64,000 nucleotides of DNA, taken from Tipula vernalis (taxonomy: Eukaryota; Arthropoda; Insecta; Diptera; Tipulidae). The position numbers and the translations under genes are program-made. A model generated the notes under the pieces. That model made no database searches. It was not told the DNA's origin and was given only the letters and a program-made list of their open reading frames with translations. Of this stretch, positions 34,790 to 47,530 are shown in pieces (positions within the stretch are counted from its first letter, which is position 1; each line of letters begins with the position of its first letter). The stretch lies in the NCBI GenBank assembly GCA_958295665.1, contig OY282558.1, forward strand, positions 17,049,409 through 17,113,408. The letters run 5' to 3'.

Positions 34790-36191
34790 AGAAATGAATA
34801 GACGTTTAAGAATTCTACAGCGAGATCTTGAACGGTTCTCTCTAACGATTGTTGAATAGACATAAACGAGGAATCGCAGCTATATAAACATCAATTTTCA
34901 CTCAGTTTCCGGGTTTTTCAATTTGGGGTTAACAAGAATTTATGAATCATAGCCTGCTGACAGCTGCATCGCTTTGGTTACAAAAAAAACACTTGAGAAT
35001 AACGGACTTTGCTTGGCCAAATACATGATTTCTATTGCGACAGATGGAGCTCCGCTCATGAAAAAAGTTGGAACACTTTTTCAATGTTAGCAGCAACTTT
35101 GCATCTCTCACGCAATCCATTTAGCGATTATTGACGTCATGTACAAAAGGCGAACGACCGTGTTGGTAGACGAAATCGAATTTGACGCTGACGATGAAAA
35201 TAATGACGACTCTGATGACGAGGCTGGAGGTATATTGTTCGAGCATTCAATGGGATCTGAAGCAGAAACACTTACTCTGACTGATAGTTTCGGCAAGTTA
35301 AATACTATTAAAAAAGTTAGGCAAATTTATAAATTTTTCCGGTAGTCCCCAACTAAAAATGGGATGCTTCAGCATTATATCAAATTGGAGCACTGTGGTA
35401 AAGAACTGGCATGTATCATGTATACCAGAACGAGGTGGAACACTTTGCTATGTGTGACCGTTTTTTGAAACTGAAATCATGTATACAGAAGGCGCTCATT
35501 GATATTATAATATCAGAAGTGGAATTTGCATTAATTTCAAAATTAACATCATCTGTAATACCAGTCAAATTGGCTGTAGAGGCGTTATGTCGTGAGGACG
35601 GCAATCTACTTACCGCTGGCACAACAATGTCGTTCATGTTGCAAAATTCGGTAACAGATCCATTTGGCCAAGGACTTCGGACCGCGTTGGAAAGGCGAAT
35701 CTCAGAATGACGTACTGTTATATCTGGAATACTCCAATTTATCCACAACGGAGGTTAAACCAAAATTTACGAGGCCTTTAATAGACCAACTAAATTCATC
35801 ATTATAAAAAAAAAACACTTTTTCTAAGCTGGCTTATACCTCTAGCTGACAAATTAGGGGACAATTGCGATCAGACAGAGACTAGCGATAATGATTTAGC
35901 GGATATTACCGAACATACCGCAGTTACGGTTGAAAGACCACAACATATTGAATTAAATAGCATGAAGCAAATGCTGCAGTTGGAAATTGAACAATGTTTG
36001 GCAGAAAATAAGCTTAAAATGCAATGCTCTAGACGTACGGTGTTCAATAAAATTCGTTCGGAAATAAAAATGTTTGAAGAGCCTTCTCAATTGCAGGAAA
36101 ATTTTGTACGAAAGTCCGGTCTAGACTCGGAGATGATGCTTTAAATGAATTATGATTCCTGCGCCACATTTTTAATCAGAAACGAACGTAA
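34790..36191 (+). pseudogene. hAT transposase remnant (second copy)
   Basis: Blocks of a hAT core appear in order. RFSLTIVE (about 34830) corresponds to the first catalytic region. ATDGAPLMKKVGTLF (about 35038-35085) holds the second catalytic Asp. CISHAIHLAIIDVMYK (about 35100-35142) contains the conserved C-x2-H. An acidic insert follows (EFDADDENNDDSDDEAGG), then TRTRWNT (RW motif, about 35425) and a segment ending PVKLAVEALCREDGNLLTA. The dimerisation end is FCTKVRSRLGDDALNEL, a stop, then FLRHIFNQKRT, with the final TAA at 36189-36191. The C-terminus differs from the first hAT copy in this window, so they belong to different families. Many frameshifts and stops; no function expected. Confidence 0.75.
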
Positions 36192-36663
36192 ACTAAAGGC
36201 AATTAAATGAAGAATTTTCTGTCCATTTTTGACCATCCAAACCTATTATTACAAGAGTGTTTCGACTATTTTAATTTATTTTATTTCATTTTTATATGAA
36301 CAGCGCTATTTTTATTGAATTTTAAATTTTTTTTTTTACATACACATATACATATTTACATATTTTTTAACATGAATACCTAAGATACAAACCACGAAAT
36401 AAATTAATTAAATTAGGAACTTGAAAACGAATTCCGGAATTACATATTTTCAAATCCAAAAATCCGAATTTAAAAATTATCATATCCGTGCAATCACTAT
36501 GCTGACCATCGCTTTTGGATACCAAATGGCAAATCTAAAGCTAAGAAAATCGGGAAAAATTAACTTTAGCCGCCGCTAATGAGTAACATTCTGATTTAAT
36601 TCGCAATACACATAACCAGAGGGCAAGGCCAGAAAACATATATGTATATGTAAATGTTTAAGG
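36192..36663. other. Non-coding spacer, A+T-rich
   Basis: Contains a T-run and ACATACACATATACATATTT-like repeats at about 36330-36370. It is probably hAT 3' untranslated sequence followed by BEL sequence. Confidence 0.5.
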
Positions 36664-37238
36664 ACCAAGGCTGTACCCCTCGAGCTGGTTAGGGACTTGT
36701 CAAGTGACGTTTTTCTGAGAGCATTAAAAACGTTTACTGCACGCTGAGGTATCTGCCAGGGGCTTCATAGTGGCAACGGTATTGAGGCAAGAATTCGATT
36801 GATTAATTAAGCATTTCAAATTTTTGGCAAAGCAATGCATTTTTGGCATTCAAAACATGGCAAGTATCACCTTTTACCTCAAAATAAGGTGAATTTGGAG
36901 GAATAAAATTCCATGTTATCCAAGTACTCATAAAATCTACAGTATTTTATTTAAAGAGTATTATATGCAACTATATTTTAACGTTAAATCTAATGACCAC
37001 TTTTTTATAGCTGAAGTAGAGTCTATTTACTCCAAGCCATTGTGTCGCATCAATAAGACCAATATCACTCCTCTGCCATTCCACTAGAAAGATCCACGAA
37101 ATGGAGTTACCCAAACTAAAGATGTCACATCTTATACGATGGCCAATGGTACAGCAAATAATTTAACATTTTTGGAAGCGATGGTACCTAGAATACTTGA
37201 CGTCCTTGCACATACACTACAGGCAATATAAAGATTAA
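36664..37238 (+). pseudogene. BEL/Pao integrase remnant (continuation of remnant 1)
   Basis: The frame from 36664 reads TKAVPLELVRDLSSDVFLRA followed by LKTFTAR, a stop, then HSGNGIEA. This matches the integrase core of BEL elements, with the second catalytic Asp of the usual SDNG changed to SGNG. Further on, AEVESIYSKPLC (about 37010) matches the region before the C-terminus. FWKRWYLEYLTSLH (about 37172-37213) is the typical BEL integrase tail, ending in TAA at 37236-37238. Order and orientation agree with the protease/RNase H pieces at 33701-34260. I infer one BEL copy split by the hAT. Confidence 0.75.
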
Positions 37239-40200
37239 GAATATTGGTGTGGCAGAAATTGTGTCATGTCCAATATCTAAATAAACTCGCCATCGTCACC
37301 AAAACCTACTTCAAATAACTTTGTTACTCAACCTTCGAAACACCAAAGTCTAGATCATCTAAACCACACATCTTCACTATGAAACGTTACAAGAATCAAG
37401 CTTTAAAATAAAAAATTACGCGAGCGTTTATCAACGCGCCTATTGACGCACCAATTTACACAAGGTAGCGTTTGCCCCAACATCGATAATTCAATCGAAC
37501 AATGCACAGATGTCTCTTGTTTTGACAAGATTTTCTACCTGTGGAATGAAATAGTGCCCACTTGTTGTGTACAAATTCCTTGTTTGGAATGATAATTGCC
37601 CAAGGCCCAGATGAAGGTTTCCAAGACCAAATAGCTCACATTTAGAAAAACAAACTAATCGATCCAAATTATAATTTCTAACCTTTTTTTGACATCTTTT
37701 CTTCAGATATAAAACAAAAAATTCATGACGACGGCTGGTCAAAAAACATCAATATTATTCAAAAATCAAAATTTGGATCTTTAATCTAAATTCAAATTTG
37801 CTTAATATTTTTTTAAGATCGAAGTAATAATCTCATCACAAGTGTAAGATCACGGTTAACATTTAATTCCCCTTTTGTCTTAAGCTTGTTTAGAATACAT
37901 AACGAATAGAAGTCCATACGGTTTCGGCAATGTTTATTTTCAAAAATTCGGTATGACCAAGAATGTCTCCTTTAAGAAAGTTTTAATATTTACAATATAA
38001 AGCAAATAATTTAATTGACTTTTTCTATCGGGATATCAAAACACGCGAATCCATATCATCGTCAAAATTTCACATGTGTCAGAACCTACTCTCCCGTTCA
38101 TGCCTCTTGTTATACATGTCAGCAAAAAAAAAAAAATCCTTTTCCTATCTAATGCTGTGTTAATTGAAACATCAATATTAGAAATCTTATCGTCAATGAC
38201 AAAATTCCATTACATTCAATCGAATTTTGACAATAAACTTTTACCATTCCTAATATTTATTTATTACGGTTTTTTTTTTTTGCTATTTCTATTTCGGAAT
38301 AATTTCCGTTTCAATTTTTGTGTTTCTTTCATGACATTGACAAAAAAAAAATTGTTATGTTCAAATAGAACGCCTCTTTTTTGCTCCAAGAAATATTTCG
38401 AAGAAAGGAAGGAAAGTTTTTTTTTTTTTTTGTTAGCAAAACGACATGTTTAGTGTATCGAAATATGTTTTTATTGTTGTACGAGTGAAAAATCAACAAC
38501 TAGTATTTTATTTGGTTGCATAACAGTATGTATTAACGCTCGAAATATTGCTACAAAATCGCAGATATACTCACGCGAAATTAAATATTCGAAATGGTTT
38601 ACGCTTCATCTCATTTTAGGTAATAAAACAATTATTTACAATTACTATTATTCAATTAAATTATTAGAGAGCATTACAATCGTAATAATATAATCTGTAA
38701 CAATAACCTAATATAATAATTCAATAAATACATTTTTTTTGTTGTGTGAGTATTATAGATTTTCAAATATTCCCATAAAATAAAATACAATTTGAATTGG
38801 TTCCAATAAAATTATAACACACTATTGACCCCCATATTTCAAATGTTAAACCATTTTATATATTGGCAGCATAATACTACATAGAGTTTGGAAATAATTT
38901 TGGGATCATATTTCAATATTTTGATAAATAAAAACATTGTTTTTTCAAAATCACCACCTATAGGGTTATATCACTGCTAGCTAGTTTCCAATTGAATCTT
39001 TTTGAAATTATAAAGATGAAGAAGAAATTATTAACGTAATTTGAGAATATTAAAAATTAAATTGCAATCACGGCTGGATATTTGATAAACACTCAAAAAT
39101 TTGTGTATTCATTCTTCTAAATACTAGTTTTACTTGAATCTGGTTGTTCACTTCTTTGGCTGTTTTGAGTATTATATTAAATATTGATCGAATTAAATAC
39201 ATAAAAGGATAATATAATTTTTAAGCGTGGAGGGATATTTTCATTGATTTGCTAAACCAGCTTGATATTTATGTAATACGTTTACTCTACATATATTTGA
39301 AGCATTTGCATTCATAATAATAGAGTATTAGCTGAAATGGAATATAGATTAGTGTAATTGCTAAACCCCATGCCGCGTTAAATTGTACTCATGCACAAAT
39401 ATACGACTTACTAAAGATTTAGTTCTAAACAAAGCTTGAAACAATTATTACTTTTTAAGGTTTCGACTGTCTTTGGTTATTTGTCAAAATTTCAATCAAA
39501 TTTGATTTGCATTTTCCGCAATATGTTTTGAGTATATCAACATCAAGTAGACATTACCATTCGATTATCGAATAGTAAAAATTCGAAGTAATCGAATATT
39601 TGAATGTACAAGTCAATATAACATTTTTATTTATAAAAAATTAAAAATAATAATTTTATTTCAAAGTTAACTACGGTAATTAAGTAAAATTAATTTATGT
39701 TTTATTTTAATTACATTTTTATAAATAGTAATGAGTTGAAGGTTTTAAAATTTAGGCGAATTCTCTTTCTTATTTTAGTAACACCTGGATATGGATTTTG
39801 GTCGTAAAATGAGACTTGAAAGTTTCTTCTTGGATCTTATTTAATGTATGTGTGTTATGTCATAGTCAAATGCAATTTTGAGTTTATCATATAAACGAGC
39901 TGAATTAATTAAATGTCCGCAAATTTCAATGTAATATTTTTGACAGATATCAACCTTGTTAAGGCGGTAATGCAGATAGTGTCTAAGCTATATCAGCCGA
40001 AAGTTACCAGCCGACATATTTCAGCCGAAACATATTTAAAATAAACTGAAAAAATAACAAGACAACCTAGAAACTGGTATTTTCATTAAGTGAATTTACG
40101 GATGAAAAAAGGCTCATTTTGGTTTTTCACTGTTTACCATAGGAATTATACTTAAAATTTCATCAGAAAAGCTAAATATAAAATTAAAAAATTGGTATAA

Positions 40201-40337
40201 ATTCAACCTTTAAAGTGTCATGTCTGGAAAGTCTTTCAATTAATGTGCCTACCCAACAATTATTTCTAGAAAAATTATCAGGGCAAGTTTCATGTGGGGA
40301 GCCCGGGAAAATTCTTTTAATCCTCAACAGTACCCAA
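37239..40337. other. No gene recognised
   Basis: A+T-rich non-coding sequence with several homopolymer runs. The 125-codon frame at 38076-38453 is low-complexity. At 39990-40030 the word CAGCCGAAA occurs with small variants three times. Decayed gypsy sequence may lie in the last 100 bases. Confidence 0.55.
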
Positions 40338-40415
40338 CAGCACAAAAGATCTTTTAGGTCGTAGTGCTAGCCGCTTTTGGGCAGGGACGAAAAAAAAAAA
40401 AAAAAAAAAAAAAAA
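40338..40415 (+). mobile_element. Severely 5'-truncated LINE tail with poly(A)
   Basis: CAGCACAAAAGATCTTTTAG and the following 30 bases match the reverse complement of the LINE end at 22143-22205. They are followed by 26 A residues (40390-40415). ACCCAA occurs just before (40332-40337) and, overlapping the end of the A-run, just after, so it may be a short target duplication. Only about 52 bases of element body remain. Confidence 0.55.
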
Positions 40416-42546
40416 CCCAAATCTAATAGTAGACGAACATCCATTATCTAAAATAGAAGAACTTTTGTCATCCATGGCTGGTGGAAAGAAGTTTTCTAAA
40501 CTAGGCTTAACGAAAGCGTATTTACAATTAGAAGCTGCGGAGGCTGACAGAGAAATATTGACTTTGAATATTCATAAAGGGTTATATCAGCCTTAGCGTT
40601 TGAAGTATGGGATAGCTTCAGCTAACGCTATATGGCAACGGGAAATAGAAAAAATGTTGACAGGAATTCCCGGAATAACAATATTTTTAGAACACATAAA
40701 TATTACAGGACCTAGTGATGAAATCCATTTATAAAGATTAAATGAAGTACTTAAAAGATTAAATTAATTAATAAATTATTACGGTAGATTTTTTGATAAT
40801 TTGAGTACGGTTTTGTATCCAATTGACAATTTACTCAAGAATGATGTGGTGTTTGATTGGGACGATAAGTGCAAAGATGCCTTTTTGAAAATTAAAATAG
40901 AAATGCAAGCAGATAGGTGTTTAACGCATTATGATCCACAACTGCCTCTGATACTTGCTACAGATACATCACAGTACGGAGTGGGCGCTGTCTTAAACCA
41001 TAGATTTAAAGATGGAACGGAGAAACCAATCCAATATGCATCACAAACACTAAACAAAACACAACAACGCTATCCACATATAGATAAAGAGGCCTTTGCA
41101 ATTATTTTTCGAATTCATAAATTTTTTCAATACCTTTACGGCAGAAAATTTATTTTAATAACGGATAATAAGAAGCTTTCTCAAATTTTTTCACCTAAAA
41201 AAGGTTAACCGCAGATGTCTGCAATGCGTACGCAGCACTATGCAATTATTTTACAAGGCCTTACCCTTAACATTTAAAGAACTAGGTTTAGTTACAATGT
41301 CGGTTCATGCTACAATGTCATTGATGGAATCAAAAACGGTCGTGTAGTAGACCACTGCTATAGTTTTAGAATTGATCAAACTGAATTCATGTTACAAGAT
41401 AATTGTCTGCTGCGAGGCATCAAAGTTTATATACCTCCGATTTTACGTAGACGTGTGTTAAATGAGTTACATTCAGCTCATTTCGGTATGACAAGAATAA
41501 AATCGTTAGCTAGAGCCGAGATATAGAAGAGATGGTAACAAATTGTACAGATTGCCAATTACATAAAGATAATCCCATGAAAATTCCAATACATATATGG
41601 GAATCACCAAAAGCTCCTTTTCAACGCGAACACGTTGATTTTGCAGGATCATTTCTGAATAAATACTTTTTAATTTAATTCGTTGCATACTCGAAATGGC
41701 CCGAAGTTTATATTCTTTCAAACACTACGACTACGACCACAATAAGTCACTTACGCCAAATATTTAGTACACATGGAATACCATGCATCTTAGTTATAGA
41801 TAGAGGTTCGTAATTTACTTCGTTAGAATTTCAATAATTCTTACAGAATAATGGAATAGTACACCGTATGGGAGCTCCTTATCACCATTCAACTAACGGA
41901 CAAGCAGAGCGTACCGTTCAAACGATTAAATCAAAGTTAGGAACAATGAAATGCGAATAAGGGTCACTTGAAAAGGAGCTCTGCAACATATTGTTAATTT
42001 ATCGAAAGACTACATCCATCCACAGGAAAATCTCCTTCTATGATAGTTTACGGTAGACAAATTAGATCTCGAATAGATTAAATGATTTCTCAAAACATTG
42101 TGGTGGAAGAGGTGTCGTTTTCAAATAAAAAAATTAAAAGTTTTAATTTAGGTCAAAAAGTTGCTTGTAGAGAATAATTAGATGAACAATGTAAATGGAA
42201 ATTCGGTACGGTTATAAAAAAAATAAGTTTATTACATAACCTTATAGAATTAGATGATGGACGGAATTGGAAACGTCACATAGATCAGATGAACGGTATA
42301 GGGAAACATGTTAAAGATTACAGGGATAATATGGATGATACATTGATTGATAATAATATCGTGCCTGCAGCATTGGTTGATACAACGGGTAACGAAAGTA
42401 GTAAAGCGAATAATAATGATAAAACATTTACGGTTGAAGAGATTTTAATCGAGAATAGTGTTTCACGAAGCACAGTAAAAGCTTCAACAAGTAATACAGA
42501 TTCAAATAGAGAAAACATGATACAGAGTATAAAATTTGTTAGATAG
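40416..42546 (+). pseudogene. Ty3/gypsy pol remnant (possibly Mag-like): RT, RNase H, integrase
   Basis: The reverse transcriptase starts mid-domain with DEHPL-like sequence, then LSSMAGGKKFSKL and LGLTKAYLQLEA (first catalytic region). The YxDD box is destroyed (IFLEHINITG). RNase H is clean from 40801 to 41208: LATDTSQYGVGAVL (Asp), DKEAFAIIF (Glu) and LITDNKKL (Asp). The integrase follows with LHSAHFGMTRIKSL (zinc-binding H), NCTDCQLHK, HVDFAGSF (Asp), VIDRGS (Asp) and NGQAERTVQT (Glu), about 41390-41930. A C-terminal part with KVACRE and WKRHIDQM runs to the stop at 42544-42546. At least six stops interrupt it. Gag, protease and LTRs were not found. The Mag-like assignment is from RT wording only. 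Confidence 0.85.
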
Positions 42547-42804
42547 GAAAAACCAACCCACCGAAAAATTCTCACAAGACAAATTTTCTTTAAATTTCTT
42601 ATCACATAACATAGTAAAGGTAATATAAAATAATTAAATATGAAATAGTAATTCATTACGAATTTTAATTGTTGCAATTTAAAATGTGTTTCTTAAAAAT
42701 GCCTAATAATTTTTCGTTTAACCGTTCTCTTCGCTTGCTGCAAAAATTTCCTGATATAGAGAAGTTCTGCAGTAATGCCATTTTGAACAATAAAAGACGA
42801 TTTA

Positions 42805-43491
42805 CTTCATAGATATAATTTCTTTGGCCAATGAGCGGAAGTCGTCGTCGGTTGCTGGCTGAGCTTTTAATTTATCACATATAGAATTTTCGAGATCATG
42901 ATCAACCGAATCACATATCATTCCCTCTACTTCTGGTACTAATGTGGAGCTTGACCTTGTTGCTATCGGAGGTCCATCCTTAGGATCCCTATTAATAATT
43001 TTGATTAGTCGTCTGGATATTGTTTTTACCGTTTTGATTATTTCCGTTTTCGAATAGGCAAAAAAAAAAATCATTTTCTTGGGCTTTGGCATTATAATTA
43101 GAATTTTGTAAAGATTTTAGTAGTGAAATGATTGGTTTGTTCGTTGTTGGTTTGCGACTTTTAAATAAAAATTTCAGAATGCCCTCTGCTGTAGCAGAGA
43201 TGTTAACAATGATGCGTCCTAACGGCTTAGAGCTTTTAAGAATTTTTTAACTGGTTGGAAAGCGGACAGTATGTGAGAAGTAACCTTGTCAAGTTCCGGA
43301 TTCCACAAGTCATTGAGGTTTAAATCACACAATGTTTACAGATTTGCTGGTTATTCAATGGTGTTTCACTTTGTCTTAGAATTCAGTAATAATTGCAGTT
43401 TACTATCTTCGATTTCCGTTATATAGCATTGTAAAACATTATTTTTGACAGCAAAAAATTCGATTTTGTCATCTGTTTTAGTGTTCGACAT
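42805..43491 (-). pseudogene. Unidentified minus-strand ORF remnants
   Basis: Two open pieces lie on the minus strand between the gypsy and BEL remnants. The upstream one (43366-43491, 41 codons from ATG) contains DDKIEFFAVKNNVLQCYI. The downstream one (42802-43092, 96 codons from ATG) has a basic N-terminus and an acidic C-terminus with DDDFRSLAKEIISMK. I do not recognise either. They may be parts of a retrotransposon gag or of a chance-open decayed gene. Confidence 0.2.
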
Positions 43492-43614
43492 GAAACTACT
43501 GTTAAAATCACTTTCACTGACATGTATGTTGCAAAAATACCTTCCTCAAGGTTTCGAGGCGAGATTTCTCTATGTGCTTTTCCGGTTCCCCTAAAGTCAA
43601 TATACTCAGTGATG

Positions 43615-46600
43615 GCAGTTCAAAGAAACAACGAGCTATAATAAAAGGGTCATTGACGAAGCTGCTAACGTGAGTAAAGGGAAATTTAGAACATGCTAGT
43701 GTAAATAAAGTTTATGTAAAACAGGAATGAGCCCAGAAACTTTTATATAGACGGGCGATGAGGCCGAATCCGATCTGTCTGAATTTGAAGATAACTATTA
43801 GACAGTTGTTACAGCATTGAACGCTGCCACACCCAAGCAAAACGTTATCTTACTGAAAGCACCGACAATAGATAAGTTTTACGCAGCAGCAATCCATTGG
43901 AGTTCGGTAACCAACAATTAACATCACAACATACGACGGAGCTTAATGGAATGGCAGTCGTTATATTTATACTTCAACCATACCCTGTGAGGTATATTGA
44001 AGAAGAGGCAGCCTCCCTCATTTGCAATCTTCCGGCAACGGTTGCTAATTATAATAAGGCATTCCAGAAACTAACCCAGAGATATGATAAGAAGTGTCAC
44101 ACGATGGGTGAATGCTTTCATCAAAACTAATATGGAACAGCCAAGCATATTACAACCAAATGTGGCCAATACTTAAAAACTGATGTATGTGTTAGATGTG
44201 TAAATTCAAGGACTCAAAGGGCCAGGCTCAATAAATAAGTTAGACTGCGAAGCAAGATCGCTTTGAACGCAAGAGACAGCAGAGAAGGAAATTCCGACTT
44301 TTAAAGATTTGATCACATTCTATACTATACCAAGAAAATCCCACCTAGCCGACTGCCAACAGCAGAAGCATACTCTATCGATACATTCTCAGGAGAGACC
44401 AAAAGCAACTTGTCCGATTTGCAAACAAAATGGACACAAATCCAAGGTCAGCAAGCAATAATAGGTAGCAATAGATGCTTTAATTGTTTAAATGAAAACG
44501 ATAGGTTCAACGAGCACGATACTAACAGTGCTAAAGAAAACATGATACATCGTTGCAAGGTTAAACTAAGAATGAAAATCGTTTAAGTGCACAAGTATTT
44601 GAAGCCATCATATCAACATACGAAGAAACCGGTGAAGTAAGCAACATAACTGAAATCCAGACACTTGCCACAAAATCCGCTATTTCCCAAACCGTAATGC
44701 TAACTGCGTAAATAAAAATTCGAGTTGTTAACGGACAATTTCATACCTACCCTTCATACATTTATTTCATACCGTGCTAATGGACTCCGCATCGCAGGTT
44801 TCCTTAGTGTTGGAAGTATTTACAGCAAACTAAGCCTCAGTCGCAGCAATAAAAGAATTCTTGTCAAAAAAAACTCGGTGAAACCAGAACGGCAACAACA
44901 AGGGGTTCCGTTGAAATAAGGATTGCATCTATGGACAGCAAATTTGTATTTACACCAAATCATCTCAAAGGTTTCCGAAATAAATAATCAATTTATTTTA
45001 TTGGTCTCCTTCCACAACTAATGTAAAAGCTGCACTTAACTAATTCAGCATTTAATAAACGTGGCCACGTTGATGTGCTGATGGAAGTGCATATCTTCTT
45101 CAAAGCATTGCTTTTCGACAGTTTGACTCTGAATCTGCCAAGTGGAATGACCATTAGTACTATTTTTGATGGGATAGTGGTCGACGGAAATATAAACAAT
45201 GATCAAGCGAGGAAATCTTCTAATCAACTATACGAGACATGATAAAGAGAATCAATTCATATAGTGAAGCTGTCATTCAAATAATAGGAAATCGTGATAA
45301 GAAAGATACGGAGAAAAGATTTTAATGGGACTGGGAATTTGAAAGTCTATACCACAGCATTTATGTGGAATATAAAGAGCTTGGACCAAAATCAACAAAT
45401 TCTATCTTCCACACCACGTAATGTTAAACTCAGGTATACCGCAACCACAAAAGTTAGGGTTGTTTTCGACGCATCGGCAAGGTCTCCGACTGGGCTGTTT
45501 TTTACTTTTATGTTGATGGTTCGCTCTACAATTCAGCCACATCTAATTGAGATATTGTTAAGATTTCGGTAAGATAAATTCGTGATATGCGGAAATATCG
45601 GAAAAATGGAATAAGAGGTGGGTAGATAAAGAAGTTCATCCATATCAAAATATTTTATGGCGAAATAATCCAAATCAACAACCAGCTACATATTAACCAA
45701 AAACACTTACTCATGGAACAGCATCAGCAGCATGGTTTGGTACTCGTTGTTTAAAGGAAGTTGGAGTTCGACTACAATCGACCGAACCAAAAGCAGCATG
45801 GATTACATTACAAGAAATGTACATGAACGATGATGGCCGGAACAGGTTCTATAGCGGCAACTAAAACTTTAATAATGCAAGTCAAATGGGCTTTGGCAAA
45901 TAATGGGATTCAACTCCACAAATTTCATTCAAACAACGAAGAACTGCGAACATTTTTTCAATAGGAAATGAGAAGCGAATCAAAGAAATTGGGGAACATG
46001 CAGAACCACCAAAGGTGCTATGCCTTTAGTGGGATACATACGAAAACGCCTGTCAATTTGCCGTAGAGTTACCACCAGCCATTATTTCGACCCACTCGAT
46101 TACCAGCCGTTACTTCGATCTACTCGGTTGGTTTAACTAGATAATCATACGTGTGAAAATAATATTTCAAAGCCTTTGGATGTAAAGTCTAACCTGGAAT
46201 GACGAACTACCATCAAATAGTCTTATGTCATGGCTAGCAATTAAAACTAACTTAACCAACACTTCTAATATTAATATTCCAAGATAGTTAGAAACAACTA
46301 ACCAATTTACAGTAATTGATTTTTGTGACGAAAGTGAACAATCGTATATATGTTGGTTAAAACTAAAGACGGGTTAAAATCAAACATAATTGCAGCCAGG
46401 TCACGAGTAGCTCCTATAAAACCAATTAGTCTACCTAGGCTAGAAATTATGGGTACCTTGCAGTTAGCAAGTTTAATGAAAATGGTAGAGAGGTTGCTAA
46501 CTTTAACAATAACGAAAATCGTTCAATTTAAGGACTCTAAGATAGTTTTGAATTGGTTGTCGGCACATCCCAAGGCGCTGGACCATACATTCCTTTCAAA

Positions 46601-47530
46601 TAGAGTCAGCGAATTAACACTGATGCCAGCGAGAATACTAGGAAGGATAATCCTGCCAATTTCGCCTCCCGAGGTACTACCATGAGTGAATTAAGTAGAA
46701 ATAAGCTATCAATAGACAACCACAGAAGAATATCGACCGTCAAAAGTGAACACATTCGTAACATCCACAGATAATTTCATGGATTAGCCTCCAAAAGACG
46801 ATGCATTAATAATTCGAGAAATAAACACAGAACTAGAGAGTGCAGAGAAGAAATCGAAGCAGCTGAAATTTGCATTTCGGAACAAGCAATCCCTGCCGAA
46901 ACATGACAAAAAAAGCGTTATAAGAAACGGAGGCCGAATCCCGAAATCGTGTGCATCGTTCAGCATAAAGCATAACATAATTCTATAACTATGAGCCAAC
47001 AACGGGTCAAATGTTTACTAATAGAGACTCATATTATGCACAATCATTTACGAGTGAACCGACTAACCAGCATATTAAGGAAGAGATTCTGGATAATCAA
47101 AGCCAAGTTCTTATGCCGAGCAGTAAGTACAAAAGTGTATCAAATGCCTCAATGCATCATCAGCAGAAAGGGTACAATTCTATTATCCATTTCACGTCAT
47201 CGGTGTCGACTATTATGGACTTTTATTTTAGAGTGTAACCGATGAGACGTTGTGTATTCGTGTATTGAAGCACAAAGGCGGTTCACATAGAGGCGGTATG
47301 CGAATTTACCACCGAAAGCTGCCTCGAATAGCTACTGCGCCTTATATCGAGAAGATGTAATTGTCATACCATATACTCTGATTATGCCACAACCTTCGTC
47401 GGAGTAAACAAGCATCTAAAGTAGCTGCAGCAATTTCTTAAGCCAAAGGCTTTATCAGATGCTGCACTTTTAGAATATAAGATTAAGTGGAAGTTTCACA
47501 TACATCGGTGGGATATGGGACTCGGCTGTA
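43615..47530 (+). pseudogene. BEL/Pao retrotransposon remnant 2: gag to integrase
   Basis: Domains follow BEL order. Gag (43897-44130) has EEAASLICNLPATVANYNKA and LTQRYDKKCHT. A zinc knuckle piece, CPICKQNGHKSK, lies at about 44415. A protease-like piece, AFNKRGHVDVLM with IFFK, lies near 45050-45110. The RT region has VVFDASARSPTGLFF (about 45460) with TIQPHLIEILLRFR, then ILWRNNPNQQPATY (about 45653); no YxDD was found. RNase H (46350-46685) has ARSRVAPIKPISLPRLEI and KDSKIVLNWL. The integrase region shows CVKC-like and VDYYGPF-like pieces in mixed frames at about 47080-47240, plus RRYANLPPKAASNS. Stops and shifts are spread throughout, so this is an old copy. LTRs were not recognised. Confidence 0.8.

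Noticed and set aside
38076..38453. 125-codon plus-strand open frame
   Set aside because: Low-complexity, containing several homopolymer runs that encode Lys and Phe stretches; no motif.
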